Positions 35,763-44,864 of a stretch of DNA of 64,000 nt are shown one piece after another (position 1 is the stretch's first letter; each line of letters begins with the position of its first letter). The stretch comes from Lachnospiraceae bacterium (GTDB taxonomy: Bacteria; Bacillota; Clostridia; Lachnospirales; Lachnospiraceae). The stretch covers positions 124,001-188,000 of the forward strand of contig CABJAW010000008.1 in assembly GCA_902363665.1 (NCBI GenBank). The letters are read 5' to 3'. The notes beneath the pieces are model-generated. The model was not told the origin of the DNA and ran no database searches. It worked only from the letters and a program-made list of their open reading frames with translations. The position numbers and the translations under genes are program-made.

Positions 35763-38213
35763 TTATGCTGTCAATATCTCAAGAATTGCACCCAGAAGAG
35801 CCGGGCTCAGATTCATCGCTGCAAGAGTAATGACTCCTTCTTTGCCCATGGATTCAACGACTGTCTGGATATCAGATTTCAGGTTGTATGGAATTTGTGC
35901 TTTCTCCAGGAAATTATAGCAACGTCCTGCCACATCATTCTCAGCAATTACAAGTCCTTCTGCAAATGTAATAGCAATCTCTTTGGATACTGCTGTCTCT
36001 GGTACTTCCACTGTCAGCGCTGCAGTTGCTTTGTTGTAAGAAACTTTTGCCGGGATCTCTTCGTCATCAGCAATTACTTTGCAACATGCTTTTTCTACAC
36101 CCATAAATACAACTTTCCAGCTTCTGCTTTCCGGAATAACAGATACATTACCCAGTGCTCTTCCGATCACAAATGTATCTTCTTCTCCACCGGTAAATGT
36201 CAGCTGAGTAGCTACCCAGTTTTCTTCTTTATCCACCGGTGTATCTCCCTGGTCTTCCCACAGAGTGAAGCTTCCGTCCTCTGCCGGGAATACACGTACC
36301 TCCATCGCCTTCGGGTTGTCTGTGCTGCTGTCATAGTCAGCCATATCTTTCATCGGAACGATGGCTCCGGCTTTCATCAGAACCGGCAGATCTTCTACGC
36401 CTCTCCACAAATCCAGCATACGTCCGCCCTGATATACCATACCGGTAAAGAAGTCAGCCCACATACCTTCCGGCAGCCATGTATGAGCTTTGGCCGCACG
36501 TGTTTCCGGATCCTGCTTTTCTGTAATCGGAGATACCAGAAGTTCAGAACCGAAATAATATTCGTTTGGTACCTGATAAGCCTCGTCACGCTCCGGCTCC
36601 AGATAATACATCGGCTGGATCAACGGAAGATCCTCATAATTTGCTCTCCGGTTCATAGTATACAGATATGGAACCATGCCATGACGCAGACGCAGGTATT
36701 CTTCCATCACGCCCTGTGTGATCTTATCAAATTTCCATGGTTCCTTTCCATTAAACGGATTATCCGTGCTATGCAAACGGTTAATCGGAGAGAATACTCC
36801 ATACTGTACCCATCTTGCCATTAGTTCGTCATCCCGGATACCCATCATATGGCCACCGATATCATGACTCCACCATCCATATCCCACATTGCTTGCGGTA
36901 TTGGTAAAATATGGCTGGAATGCCAGGCTTTCCCAACTGATCACAGTATCTCCTGAGAAACCAACCGGATATCTGTGACTTCCCACACCTGCATATCTGG
37001 AGAATGTCAGCGGACGATTTCCTTTCCAGCTGCTATCCAGATAATGATAATGATTCAGCATCCACAAAGGATCCAGTCCCGGTACTTTCGTAACCGTTCC
37101 CTGCTGCCAGTCAAGCCACCAGAAATCTACTCCTTCTTCCTCCAGCGGATGATGCAGATCCTTCAGATACACTTCCATAAAATGAGGATCTGCCGGATCA
37201 AACTGTACCGCAATCTCGCTTGCAGGATCAATGCCCATCTTTTCAGCGATGGAAGGATATAATTCTTCATAAGCACGGATACCATCTGCCGGATGTACGT
37301 TCAATGTAATTTTCATATTATGTTCATGCAGCCAGCTCATGAAGCCTTTGGGATCCGGGAAGAAGTTTTTGTTCCAGGTATATCCCGTCCATCCGCTTCC
37401 GTATTTTGGATCCACGTCATCAACCAGATGCCAGTCCATATCCACCACTGCTACGGAGAATGGCAGCTTTTCATCTTCAAAACGCTCTACCAGTTCTTTA
37501 TATTCTTCTTCTGTATATCGATGATAACGGCTCCACCAGTTACCGAACGCATATCTTGGAAGCAGCGGCTGTTTTCCGCACAGATAATAAAAATCTTTCA
37601 GACAATCCAGATAACGATGAGCATATCCGAAGAAATACAGATCTTCACCAACACCCTGTCTCGGTGCTACCCAGCCATCTTCTGTCAGTGCCATTGAATG
37701 GCTGTCGTCTACTACGGAAAAACCATTTCTTGAGAGAATGCCATGCTCCATAGGAACTTTTCCAGCGTATTTCTCATTCATTGGAGCGTTTCCCTTCCCG
37801 TATGCGTCATCACTCAGTTTCATGATTCCGTCGCATCCGTCCAGAGTACGTGCAGTTCCCATCAGATCCATCGGTTCCTGTCCATAATTCCAGTTTCTTC
37901 CCCAGCCGCCTCCGCCTCCTACAACTTTAATAGACAGACCATTGGCTGCAAAAGGTTTTCTGTTGTAGTGGATTTCCAGAGAATCTGTAAAGATTGCCAG
38001 TTCATTTTCATCTTCCACAACTTTAAACTCCGGTACCGGGAAGTCACGATTTAAAATAGACTGTGTGGCACGGTCTTCGAACACACCTCCCTCGTTATAT
38101 TCCAGACGTACCAGCGCTGATGTCAACATAGTGATTCGGTAGCAATCACCCTGAATGATTGCTTCTTTTCTGCTCATCGGATGCGCTTCCAGTTTGTATC
38201 CTTCCATTCCCAT
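35763..38213 (-). CDS. Glycoside hydrolase family 31 (alpha-glucosidase/xylosidase type)
   Basis: An 816-residue exo-alpha-glycosidase. The N-terminal beta-sandwich is followed by a (beta/alpha)8 barrel with AVVDMDWH and the nucleophile segment VDFWWLDWQQG (Asp where most GH31 read WxDMNE), then TFSRYAGVGSHRYPVGFSGD and the acid region. C-terminal beta domains follow. No signal peptide, so cytoplasmic, acting on imported oligosaccharides. The WLDWQQ variant suggests a substrate other than maltose, perhaps branched or modified glycans; this is inferred. The start ATG 38213 follows GGAGGT; a longer frame enters the upstream Uma2 remnant. Confidence 0.9.
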   Translation of the reverse strand: MGMEGYKLEAHPMSRKEAIIQGDCYRITMLTSALVRLEYNEGGVFEDRATQSILNRDFPVPEFKVVEDENELAIFTDSLEIHYNRKPFAANGLSIKVVGGGGGWGRNWNYGQEPMDLMGTARTLDGCDGIMKLSDDAYGKGNAPMNEKYAGKVPMEHGILSRNGFSVVDDSHSMALTEDGWVAPRQGVGEDLYFFGYAHRYLDCLKDFYYLCGKQPLLPRYAFGNWWSRYHRYTEEEYKELVERFEDEKLPFSVAVVDMDWHLVDDVDPKYGSGWTGYTWNKNFFPDPKGFMSWLHEHNMKITLNVHPADGIRAYEELYPSIAEKMGIDPASEIAVQFDPADPHFMEVYLKDLHHPLEEEGVDFWWLDWQQGTVTKVPGLDPLWMLNHYHYLDSSWKGNRPLTFSRYAGVGSHRYPVGFSGDTVISWESLAFQPYFTNTASNVGYGWWSHDIGGHMMGIRDDELMARWVQYGVFSPINRLHSTDNPFNGKEPWKFDKITQGVMEEYLRLRHGMVPYLYTMNRRANYEDLPLIQPMYYLEPERDEAYQVPNEYYFGSELLVSPITEKQDPETRAAKAHTWLPEGMWADFFTGMVYQGGRMLDLWRGVEDLPVLMKAGAIVPMKDMADYDSSTDNPKAMEVRVFPAEDGSFTLWEDQGDTPVDKEENWVATQLTFTGGEEDTFVIGRALGNVSVIPESRSWKVVFMGVEKACCKVIADDEEIPAKVSYNKATAALTVEVPETAVSKEIAITFAEGLVIAENDVAGRCYNFLEKAQIPYNLKSDIQTVVESMGKEGVITLAAMNLSPALLGAILEILTA

Positions 38214-38386
38214 TTTGTATAAACCTCCATAAATGCTAAACACACTGTTCCCTGTAAACCAGTTGATATGATTCGATAAATATTACCATCCACAATCCCA
38301 TGCTGATAATTTGGTGATGGTGACATATCATAGACTACACCATTAATCTTCTCTTCTTTTGTGTAGTCATCTTTCAGTAATGACAT
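38174..38386 (-). pseudogene. Truncated Uma2-family remnant fused to GH31 leader
   Basis: 70 codons: EEKINGVVYDMSPSPNYQHG, then IVDGNIYRIISTGLQGTVCL. This is the start of a Uma2 (DUF820) nuclease domain, comparable to residues 140-190 of the HTH-Uma2 protein at 18.6 kb. The family match ends near FMEVYTKW, about where the GH31 ribosome binding site begins. The remaining two thirds of the domain are gone, so a deletion joined the Uma2 5' end to the GH31 gene. Confidence 0.7.
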
Positions 38387-38547
38387 GTTATCACCTCTCA
38401 GCGAGTCTTGCTATACCCTCATTATAATACAAGTAATATTTGTTCAGCAACTTATTTTTGATTCTGATAAGCAGATATGAAATATCACCCTTACGTACAT
38501 TATATCCTCGTTAAATATCTTTTTCCACCAACTGTCACTTGTTATTA

Positions 38548-38592
38548 TAAAGCGGACATTCGCAATCCGCTTCGCTACCTGCTCATGAATAA
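38548..38592. repeat. Repeat A copy
   Basis: AAAGCGGACATTCGCAATCC then GCTTCGCTACCTGCTCATGAA. It is followed by the hairpin AATCCTGGATTG / CAATCCAGGATT (about 38593-38628). The interval 38387-38704 has no gene. Confidence 0.8.
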
Positions 38593-38704
38593 ATCCTGGA
38601 TTGTTCATGAGAGAATCACATCCAATCCAGGATTATCTATCCTTTCTTTTTTTATAAAGATACTCCTGCTTCTGCAGATCTATAAAAAAGAACTATAATG
38701 CAGG

Positions 38705-39292
38705 TTATTTACTACATTCCATAATGATCTTCTCGCATCTGTCGTATCCAAGCTCCGAGCTGTTCAGGCACAGCGTATAATTGCTGGCTTTTCCCCATTT
38801 CTGCTCCGTATAAAAGTTATAATTTGTCATCCTTCTTTTATCCGTGTCTGCCATCATTTTGACTGCTTCCTTCTCATCTACATTGTGTAAATGACTGATT
38901 CTCTGTATCTTTTCCGGCATATCCCCATGAATAAATACATTCAGCACATCATCCCGGTCTTTCAGGATATAATCTGCATTTCTTCCAATGATCACACAAG
39001 GCTCTTTCTCTGCCAATCCCAGTATAACCTTTCTCTGTGCCTCATATACCATATCTTCCACTGACCTTCCTGTGATATCACGTCCGGCAAGCGCATATGC
39101 AAACAACCCCTTTTTCGGAGCTAATTCTGCACTTTCCTGAATATACTCCTGCGATAAGCCGGATTTTTCTGCAATCTGCCCGATGATGTTTTTATCATAA
39201 TAAGCAATTCCAAGCTTCTTTGCGACCTCTTCTCCGATAAAACGTCCCCCGCTTCCAAATTCTCTGCTGATCGTAATAATTCTTTTTGCCAT
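38705..39292 (-). CDS. Cytidylate kinase-like family protein
   Basis: A 195-residue P-loop protein of the cytidylate-kinase-like group (PF13189). The N-terminal ITISREFGSGGRFIGEEVAKKL has the modified P-loop GSGG-R; IAYYDKNII, then PCVIIGRNADYIL and a lid region DKRRMTNYNFYTEQKWG follow. These proteins probably phosphorylate a small molecule; the substrate is not known. The start ATG 39292 follows AGGAGG. It lies 13 bases downstream of the MATE stop, so both share a transcript. Confidence 0.85.
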   Translation of the reverse strand: MAKRIITISREFGSGGRFIGEEVAKKLGIAYYDKNIIGQIAEKSGLSQEYIQESAELAPKKGLFAYALAGRDITGRSVEDMVYEAQRKVILGLAEKEPCVIIGRNADYILKDRDDVLNVFIHGDMPEKIQRISHLHNVDEKEAVKMMADTDKRRMTNYNFYTEQKWGKASNYTLCLNSSELGYDRCEKIIMECSK

Positions 39293-39305
39293 CACTGCTT
39301 CCTCC

Positions 39306-40673
39306 TTAATTCAAAGCATCCACTTTATTTTTTCTGATTCTCTTTAAAAATACGTACCCCACCAGACACGAGATCACTTCCGTAATCGGAAATGCCCACC
39401 AGATCAGTGAAACTCCCATCTGACCGCTTCTGACAAATATTGAAAAGATTCCCGCCAGCGGCAGAATAATAATAAGCTGTCTCAAAAGCGAAATAACCAG
39501 CGATTCCACACCACCGTCCAGTGCCTGATAAATACCCTGATAAGCAACATTTATTCCGGCAAATAAAAAGCTGATTGAAATTACTCTCATTGCACCGATA
39601 AAGTACGCTCTTGACTGCCCCGCATTAAACAGCGTTGCAAATGCCCCTGGGAATATTTCGGTGATTGCAATTCCAACAATCATTAATGCGATGGTATAGA
39701 TCAGACCATATTTGATTCCTTCCTGAATTCTCTTTTTGCTTCTCATTCCATAAGCAAATGCAATAATCGGAGTAATCGCATCGCGTAGACCAAAAGCAAG
39801 GAAGAGAACAAACTGCTGTACTTTATAGAACAAACCATAGGCCGTCTGTGCCGACGGATTGAATTTCAGGATCAGATTCATCACATAAACCATAATAGAC
39901 ATCAAAGCCTGGGCAATAATCGCCGGAAGGCCGATCGCATAGATTTCTTTTATCACACCGGCATTTGGCTTCATATATTGCACCCCATGCTCAAATTCCT
40001 TATTTAATTTCATATGAAAGACAAGCAGCAATACTGCGGATGCCACCTGACCGATTACCGTTGCGTAGGCCGCACCCTTTACACCCATTTCCGGACAAGG
40101 CCCAATACCATAGATCATGATTGGGTCGAGAATAATATTCACAACGGCTCCAACCACCTGTCCAATTGTAGAATAAAGAGACCGGCCTGTTGCCTGAAGT
40201 AATTTCTCAAATAAGGAAAAGAAGATAATACCAAAAGAGATCACGCAGCATATCCTCAGATAGCTGACTCCCATCTCAAGTACTTCAGCATCTACTGTCT
40301 GAGATGAAATGTATGCTCTCACACCAAAAATGCCAAACAGCAGGCAAACCACATAAATGATCACACCAAGAAACAGACTGTTTCCCGCTACTTTTGCCGC
40401 TTTTTTACAGTTTCCCTGTCCGAGCGTCCTTGCAAGAAGTGCATTAGTGCCGACACCGGTTCCGATTCCAACCGCAACCATAAGCATCTGCACCGGGAAT
40501 ACCAGCGTCAGGGCATTTAAGGCGGCTTCACTGCCCACCTTCATATTTCCTACAAATGCACTGTCTACAATATTATAGACTGCCTGCAATGCCATGGATA
40601 AAATCATCGGAATTCCCATCTGGATCATCAGACGATTCACCGGCATATCCTTCATCTTATTACTTTCTGCCAT
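39306..40673 (-). CDS. MATE family efflux transporter
   Basis: A 455-residue twelve-helix MATE pump with [20 protein letters not shown], then [20 protein letters not shown] and [20 protein letters not shown] blocks. It is a paralogue of the pump at 14.5 kb. AAAGGAGGAG precedes ATG 40673. Transcription probably starts ~220 bases upstream and must pass two terminator-like hairpins, so expression is probably conditional. Co-transcribed with the cytidylate kinase-like gene. Confidence 0.93.
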   Translation of the reverse strand: MAESNKMKDMPVNRLMIQMGIPMILSMALQAVYNIVDSAFVGNMKVGSEAALNALTLVFPVQMLMVAVGIGTGVGTNALLARTLGQGNCKKAAKVAGNSLFLGVIIYVVCLLFGIFGVRAYISSQTVDAEVLEMGVSYLRICCVISFGIIFFSLFEKLLQATGRSLYSTIGQVVGAVVNIILDPIMIYGIGPCPEMGVKGAAYATVIGQVASAVLLLVFHMKLNKEFEHGVQYMKPNAGVIKEIYAIGLPAIIAQALMSIMVYVMNLILKFNPSAQTAYGLFYKVQQFVLFLAFGLRDAITPIIAFAYGMRSKKRIQEGIKYGLIYTIALMIVGIAITEIFPGAFATLFNAGQSRAYFIGAMRVISISFLFAGINVAYQGIYQALDGGVESLVISLLRQLIIILPLAGIFSIFVRSGQMGVSLIWWAFPITEVISCLVGYVFLKRIRKNKVDALN

Positions 40674-40706
40674 TTTGCTTTTACTCCTCCTTTTTTTGCC
40701 ATAATC

Positions 40707-40762
40707 TACTCTCGGAATCTTTTTGTGCTTGATTTTGTGAGAAGACTTCGAGAGTACATATA
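40707..40762. repeat. Element C, internally deleted copy
   Basis: TACTCTCGGAATCTTTTTGT then GCTTGATTTTGTGAGAAGA, joined directly to the other end CTTCGAGAGTACAT. About 55 bp instead of ~160. Confidence 0.7.
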
Positions 40763-40764
40763 AA

Positions 40765-40823
40765 AAAGTGTGCTCCTGGCATATAAGCTGGACTTACGCT
40801 GACAGGCTACACACTTTTTTATG
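40765..40823 (-). terminator. Second leader hairpin of MATE gene
   Basis: Minus-strand stem AAAAAAGTGTG / CACACTTTTTT with CCTG/CAGG inner pairing and loop sequence GTCAGCGTAAGTCCAG. It is located between promoter and start codon. Confidence 0.7.
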
Positions 40824-40845
40824 GCAATACTATATTTTAACAAAC

Positions 40846-40896
40846 AAAAACGAGCAGCGGGAAAACTGGTCTTACGCTTACCCGCTGCTCGTTTCT
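40846..40896 (-). terminator. First leader hairpin of MATE gene
   Basis: Minus-strand stem ACGAGCAGCGGG / CCCGCTGCTCGT followed by TTTTTG. The loop contains GTAAGCGTAAGACCAG, closely matching the loop of the second hairpin. It starts within ~10 bases of the predicted transcription start. Confidence 0.75.
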
Positions 40897-40900
40897 CGTA

Positions 40901-40929
40901 ATTATATTGCCTGTTTTCTAAAAAGTCAA
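40901..40929 (-). promoter_or_regulatory. Promoter of MATE/kinase operon
   Basis: Minus strand -35 TTGACT (40929-40924), 17-bp spacer, -10 TATAAT (40906-40901). Confidence 0.85.
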
Positions 40930-41012
40930 ACAAAATTTTTCTTGCATTTTCTCTTCTTCTTCGCTTATAATAAATCCGAAGAAAAAATAATCATAACAAA
41001 AGCCGGCTTGTA

Positions 41013-41068
41013 AAAGCGTGAAATCATGAGGATTTGCTTGTCCTTACAGATTTCGCGCTTATTTTTTT
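41013..41068 (+). terminator. Leader terminator before dead MATE gene
   Basis: AAGCGTGAAATC, 23-base loop, GATTTCGCGCTT, then ATTTTTTT; one G-U pair. It lies 22 bases upstream of a good ribosome binding site and start codon. Confidence 0.7.
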
Positions 41069-41089
41069 GCAATGCCGTAAGGAGGTCTT

Positions 41090-41305
41090 ATGAATTCCAG
41101 AAACAAACTGGCTGAAATGCCAATCCGTCCTTTGCTGTACACAATGGCAGTTCCCCTGATGCTGTCTTTGCTTGTACAGTCACTCTATAACATCGTTGAG
41201 CAATATCTTTCCAGCAATCGCAACTGTTATCGGACAGATAGCCGGTGCCATCGCTGAACCACTATACAAAATTCTCTCCTTGCCGATTGGCATTCTTATT
41301 CCGTA
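41090..41305 (+). pseudogene. MATE transporter remnant
   Basis: Starts with GGAGG and ATG 41090: MNSRNKLAEMPIRPLLYTMA, then VPLMLSLLVQSLYNIVEQYL, a MATE first helix. The sequence then jumps frame to pieces resembling IATVIGQIAGAIAEPLYKIL and LSLPIGIL from the pump interior. At least one large internal deletion; non-functional. The leader attenuator and ribosome binding site are intact. Confidence 0.8.
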
Positions 41306-41517
41306 AAAGTATAACGCACAAAAGAACCCTGATTATCTCCTGTCACTATTACAACATCTCCACTCTCATTGCATGTGGATTCAAGAATCGGAAATCTTCC
41401 ATTCTCTTTTACATATGCTTCCGGACTGTCTGCTTCTGCCTCGATTAACGTTTTTTTACTGTATTTGTCTCCACCACACGGATTTATTTCCTCAATAAAA
41501 ATTTCATATTCATTCAT
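41296..41517 (-). CDS. Small hypothetical acidic protein
   Basis: Not recognised. 73 residues, net acidic, starting MNEYEIFIEEINPCGGDKYS and ending GDNQGSFVRYTFTE; alternating pattern suggests a small beta-rich fold. ATG 41517 is preceded by AGGAGGAACCGTAT, a strong site. It converges on and overlaps the MATE remnant by ~10 bases. An IS66-like MITE is inserted 26 bases upstream of its start, likely between it and its original promoter. Confidence 0.7.
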   Translation of the reverse strand: MNEYEIFIEEINPCGGDKYSKKTLIEAEADSPEAYVKENGRFPILESTCNESGDVVIVTGDNQGSFVRYTFTE

Positions 41518-41542
41518 ATACGGTTCCTCCTAAGATTCATTT

Positions 41543-41684
41543 GTAACTGTTCAGAGCCAAGCAAAATTTCATAAAAAAGGCGGAAAATGCTTGCATTTTT
41601 AAGCCTGTTTTTGAAATTTTATTTGGCGGATACGCTACACCGACGAAATGCGTAGCATTTTGGAGGTTGGCTCTGAACAGTTAG
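41543..41684. mobile_element. IS66-like MITE, copy 3 (142 bp)
   Basis: Left end GTAACTGTTCAGAGCCAAGC, right end GGCTCTGAACAGTTA with terminal base G instead of C. It has an 8-bp duplication ATTCATTT (41535-41542 and 41685-41692). Nearly identical to copy 1, hence recent. Confidence 0.9.
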
Positions 41685-41825
41685 ATTCATTTTATAAAAG
41701 CGAGCAGCATATATGTTACTTTTGGCACCATTACACTACTCGCTGTTATTTCTATTATAAAACTGTTTCATTTTAATTTCAAAAGTAGTTTTTACCAAAA
41801 ATACCTGTGTAATTTTGGATGACTG

Positions 41826-42539
41826 TCAGAAATTATCCTTCTCAATTCTGAGCATACGATATCCGATACCGATATGAGTCTGAATATATTGCACTCCGGT
41901 TTTTTCAGGTTCCAGTTTTTTCCGCAATGTTGCCATAAAAACCCTGAGAGACGCAACATCGTTTTCTGAACATCGCCCCCAGATTTGCTGAGTAATATAC
42001 GTATGCGTCAATACCTTCCCCACATTATGGGATAAAAGACAGAGCAGCTTATACTCAATAGGTGTCAAATGTAATTCTTCTCCCTTCAGATATGTGCAGC
42101 CTGCCGTATAATCTATCTTTAATCCACCATTTTCAAAAACAGAGGTTTCCAGATGTTCCCCTGTCTGTATTATGGCCAGCCGCCTTTGCGTGACACGGAT
42201 ACGTGCAAGCAATTCATCTACCGAAAATGGTTTTGTAATATAATCATCTGCCCCTGCATCCAAAGCTTCTATTTTATCTGTATCCTCACTTCTGGCACTA
42301 ATCACAATAATCGGCATATTCGACCAGGTACGAATTTTCTTGATTACCTCTACGCCTTCCATATCAGGAAGCCCAAGATCCAGAAGAACAATATCCGGAT
42401 TATGAGATAAAGTCTCCATAATAGCTGCAGCTCCGTTTTCTGCTGCAAGATATTTATAATCATGTGTTTTTAATGTAGTAACAATCAGGTTACGTATGGG
42501 CCGGTCATCCTCTACCACCAGAATTACTGTCTTATTCAT
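41826..42539 (-). CDS. kdpE: KdpE-like response regulator
   Basis: A 237-residue OmpR/PhoB-type regulator. Receiver domain: acidic pocket VVEDD, phosphorylation site Asp in IVLLDLGLPDMEG (near residue 54), Thr/Ser and Lys ITKPFSVDELLARIR. A C-terminal winged helix follows (LTPIEYKLLCLLSHNVGKVL, then IWGRCSENDVASLRVFMATL). It overlaps the sensor kinase gene by 8 bases. It probably controls the potassium operon it belongs to. Confidence 0.9.
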   Translation of the reverse strand: MNKTVILVVEDDRPIRNLIVTTLKTHDYKYLAAENGAAAIMETLSHNPDIVLLDLGLPDMEGVEVIKKIRTWSNMPIIVISARSEDTDKIEALDAGADDYITKPFSVDELLARIRVTQRRLAIIQTGEHLETSVFENGGLKIDYTAGCTYLKGEELHLTPIEYKLLCLLSHNVGKVLTHTYITQQIWGRCSENDVASLRVFMATLRKKLEPEKTGVQYIQTHIGIGYRMLRIEKDNF

Positions 42540-44499
42540 TTAATGTCACCTCACTTAATGGTAAAGTAAAAGTAAAATTGCAGCCATGCGGTTCGTGCTC
42601 CGTAAGGGTCAGGGTTCCATTATGCGCTTCTATAATAGAATGGCAAAGCGCCAGTCCAAGTCCCAGACTTCGATGACTATCCGCAACTGTTGTTTTCCCT
42701 GTATAAAACATTTCAAAAATATGCTGTTTCATTTCTTCCGGGATTCCAGGTCCGTTATCTTCCACACTGATCTGTGCTTTTCCATCTGTTTTGGTTCCCC
42801 GAATACAGATTACAGAACCTGCCGGCGTATATTTTATCGCGTTATCAATTAAATTTACCAAAACCTGTATAATAAGACGTACATCCATACGTGCAAGAAC
42901 AAGCTCTTCACAGTCTGTCATAATTTTATAATCATCATGTTTCCGGCTGATATGCCTCAGGGATTCTGCAATCACTTCATCTAAAAGCTGATCTGTAAAT
43001 TTGAATTTCAATCTTCCATCATTCAGTCTGGTAATAGAGAGCAGATTCTCCACAACTCCGATCAGCCATTCAGAATCGTCATAAATGTCTGTATAAATCT
43101 GATGTTTTGTAGCTTCATCCAGACGATTGCTGTTGCTAAGCAGCATATCTGCATTACCGGAAATGGAGCAAAGCGGAGTCCGAAGATCGTGAGAGATTGC
43201 CCGAAGAAGGTCTGCCCGAAGCTGCTCATTTTTTGCCAAAACTGCATTTTTCTCTTTTTCCATGGCATTTTGTGCGTTTTCCATTGCAAGTGCGCATTCA
43301 TTTATTACAGACAGCAGGATGCTGTATTCAAAAGAGTCCAGTGTTTCTTTTTGCAGCGGTATCCCAATTACACCGTAAACATTATTGCCGCTTCTGATTG
43401 CCAGATACAGACATTTGGCCTTAGGAAAATGGTGTGTGGATGCACCGGCACGTTGTCTGTTTTCATATGCCCATCTGGCTGTCTGCTGTTCCTCCGGTGT
43501 CAAAAAATCTTCCGTGCACTCTTTTTCCCCGGAGAAAAGCTTTCCCGCTGATAAAGCTCCATTTTCCACAACATATGCTGTAATATTGCGGTTTAATAGG
43601 CGAAGAAGCTGTGTACAGGTAACATCAAGGATCTCCGTTTCTCCTTTTGCCTTTTGCATCAAACGGTCTGTATCGAACAAAATCTGCGTACGAAACGCAA
43701 GCTGCGCAGACAGTTTTGCATGTGTTTTCAGCTTCGCTGCAAGCGCTCCCGTAAGTACAGATGAAATAAGCATGATGAGAAAGGTCACCGGATAGCCCAC
43801 CGCATACGTCTGAAAAGACATCTTTGGTTCTGTCAGGAAAAAACAAAATAAGAATACACTTAAAACAGAGCCGGCTACACTGCAAAGATAACCATCTGTC
43901 ACAATTGAAGTAACCAAAACTCCCAGAATGTATATCGTTACAATATTCGTATCCGTGAAATTCAGCTTCTGAAACAACAGACCGATTAACGTGCATGCTG
44001 CAAATATGAAAGCTGTCAGGAAATAATCTTTTGCAGACGGTTTTTCCAAATACCATGCAAGCGGCCGTTTCCGGTAGGGTCTGGTTTGTACCGCATCCGG
44101 AATAATATGAATATCAATATCCGGTACAATTTCAATCAGCTTTTCCGTCAGAGTTACTTTTCCAAAAAAGTGGTTTCGTCTGGCGTTGCTTTGTCCGATT
44201 ACTATTTTAGTAACGTTGGATAACCTGGCATACTCTGCAATCTGCACCGGGATATTTTCCCCGTGAGTCATCACGATTTCCGCTCCCAGCATTTCTGCAT
44301 ACCGAATATGTTCTTCCAGCTTTTCTTTATCTGAGTCTTCTGACTTTGTACCGGTCCGTACATACAGAGCAGTAAAACGTGCCTGCAGCACATTTGCCAT
44401 TTTCGCTGCTGTATCTATTATTTTTTGATTTGAGGGCGCCGCAGACAGACAAACAAGGATATGTTCATCTGTGTTTTTATTGTTCATTTTTAAACTCAT
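42532..44499 (-). CDS. KdpD-like sensor histidine kinase lacking the KdpD N-domain
   Basis: 655 residues. An N-terminal universal-stress-protein domain (~12-135) is followed by four closely spaced membrane helices of the DUF4118 type (~155-245). A GAF-like region (~265-390) comes next, then HisKA with ISHDLRTPLCSISGNADML and HATPase with LIDNAIKYTPAG, VEDNGPGIPEEM and GLGLALCHSI. Classical KdpD (~900 residues) has an extra ~210-residue N-terminal ATP-binding KdpD domain, absent here. It senses K+ or turgor, or c-di-AMP through Usp, by analogy. Its partner is the overlapping KdpE-like gene. Confidence 0.9.
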   Translation of the reverse strand: MSLKMNNKNTDEHILVCLSAAPSNQKIIDTAAKMANVLQARFTALYVRTGTKSEDSDKEKLEEHIRYAEMLGAEIVMTHGENIPVQIAEYARLSNVTKIVIGQSNARRNHFFGKVTLTEKLIEIVPDIDIHIIPDAVQTRPYRKRPLAWYLEKPSAKDYFLTAFIFAACTLIGLLFQKLNFTDTNIVTIYILGVLVTSIVTDGYLCSVAGSVLSVFLFCFFLTEPKMSFQTYAVGYPVTFLIMLISSVLTGALAAKLKTHAKLSAQLAFRTQILFDTDRLMQKAKGETEILDVTCTQLLRLLNRNITAYVVENGALSAGKLFSGEKECTEDFLTPEEQQTARWAYENRQRAGASTHHFPKAKCLYLAIRSGNNVYGVIGIPLQKETLDSFEYSILLSVINECALAMENAQNAMEKEKNAVLAKNEQLRADLLRAISHDLRTPLCSISGNADMLLSNSNRLDEATKHQIYTDIYDDSEWLIGVVENLLSITRLNDGRLKFKFTDQLLDEVIAESLRHISRKHDDYKIMTDCEELVLARMDVRLIIQVLVNLIDNAIKYTPAGSVICIRGTKTDGKAQISVEDNGPGIPEEMKQHIFEMFYTGKTTVADSHRSLGLGLALCHSIIEAHNGTLTLTEHEPHGCNFTFTLPLSEVTLNE

Positions 44500-44537
44500 C
44501 CTGCCCGCCTCCCTTTCCTGCCGTTTTGGAAATTATA

Positions 44538-44825
44538 TCATGCGACTGTATTATGGTCAAAAATCTTTTTTACATCCAAGAACCGCCCGTCAATAATTAT
44601 GATTTCGGCTTCTTTATATTCTTTTTTGCACTCATGAACCTTTCTTAACAATTCTTCGTCCGAAAGAGTATCCAGAAACAGCATCTTGGGTGAATGCTGT
44701 TTCTCTTCTGATTCGTCTTTCATAGATTCCTTCATCAGGTTCAAAAGCTGATCTGCTTTATTGGCAACATAAAATCCAAATCCAAACATACAAAATACTG
44801 CAGCTACCAGTACTGCCTGTCCCAT
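44538..44825 (-). CDS. Small single-span membrane protein of the K+ operon
   Basis: Not recognised. 95 residues: the N-terminal membrane helix GQAVLVAAVFCMFGFGFYVA is followed by a charged cytoplasmic part (LLNLMKESMKDESEEK, then KVHECKKEYKEAEIIIIDGR). The start ATG 44825 follows AGAGGTGA. It lies between the TrkA-like and KdpD-like genes with ~40-base gaps, so it is part of the operon and may modulate transporter or sensor. Confidence 0.7.
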   Translation of the reverse strand: MGQAVLVAAVFCMFGFGFYVANKADQLLNLMKESMKDESEEKQHSPKMLFLDTLSDEELLRKVHECKKEYKEAEIIIIDGRFLDVKKIFDHNTVA

Positions 44826-44864
44826 TCCAATCACCTCTTTACTGCGCTCTTCATGACAATCAGG

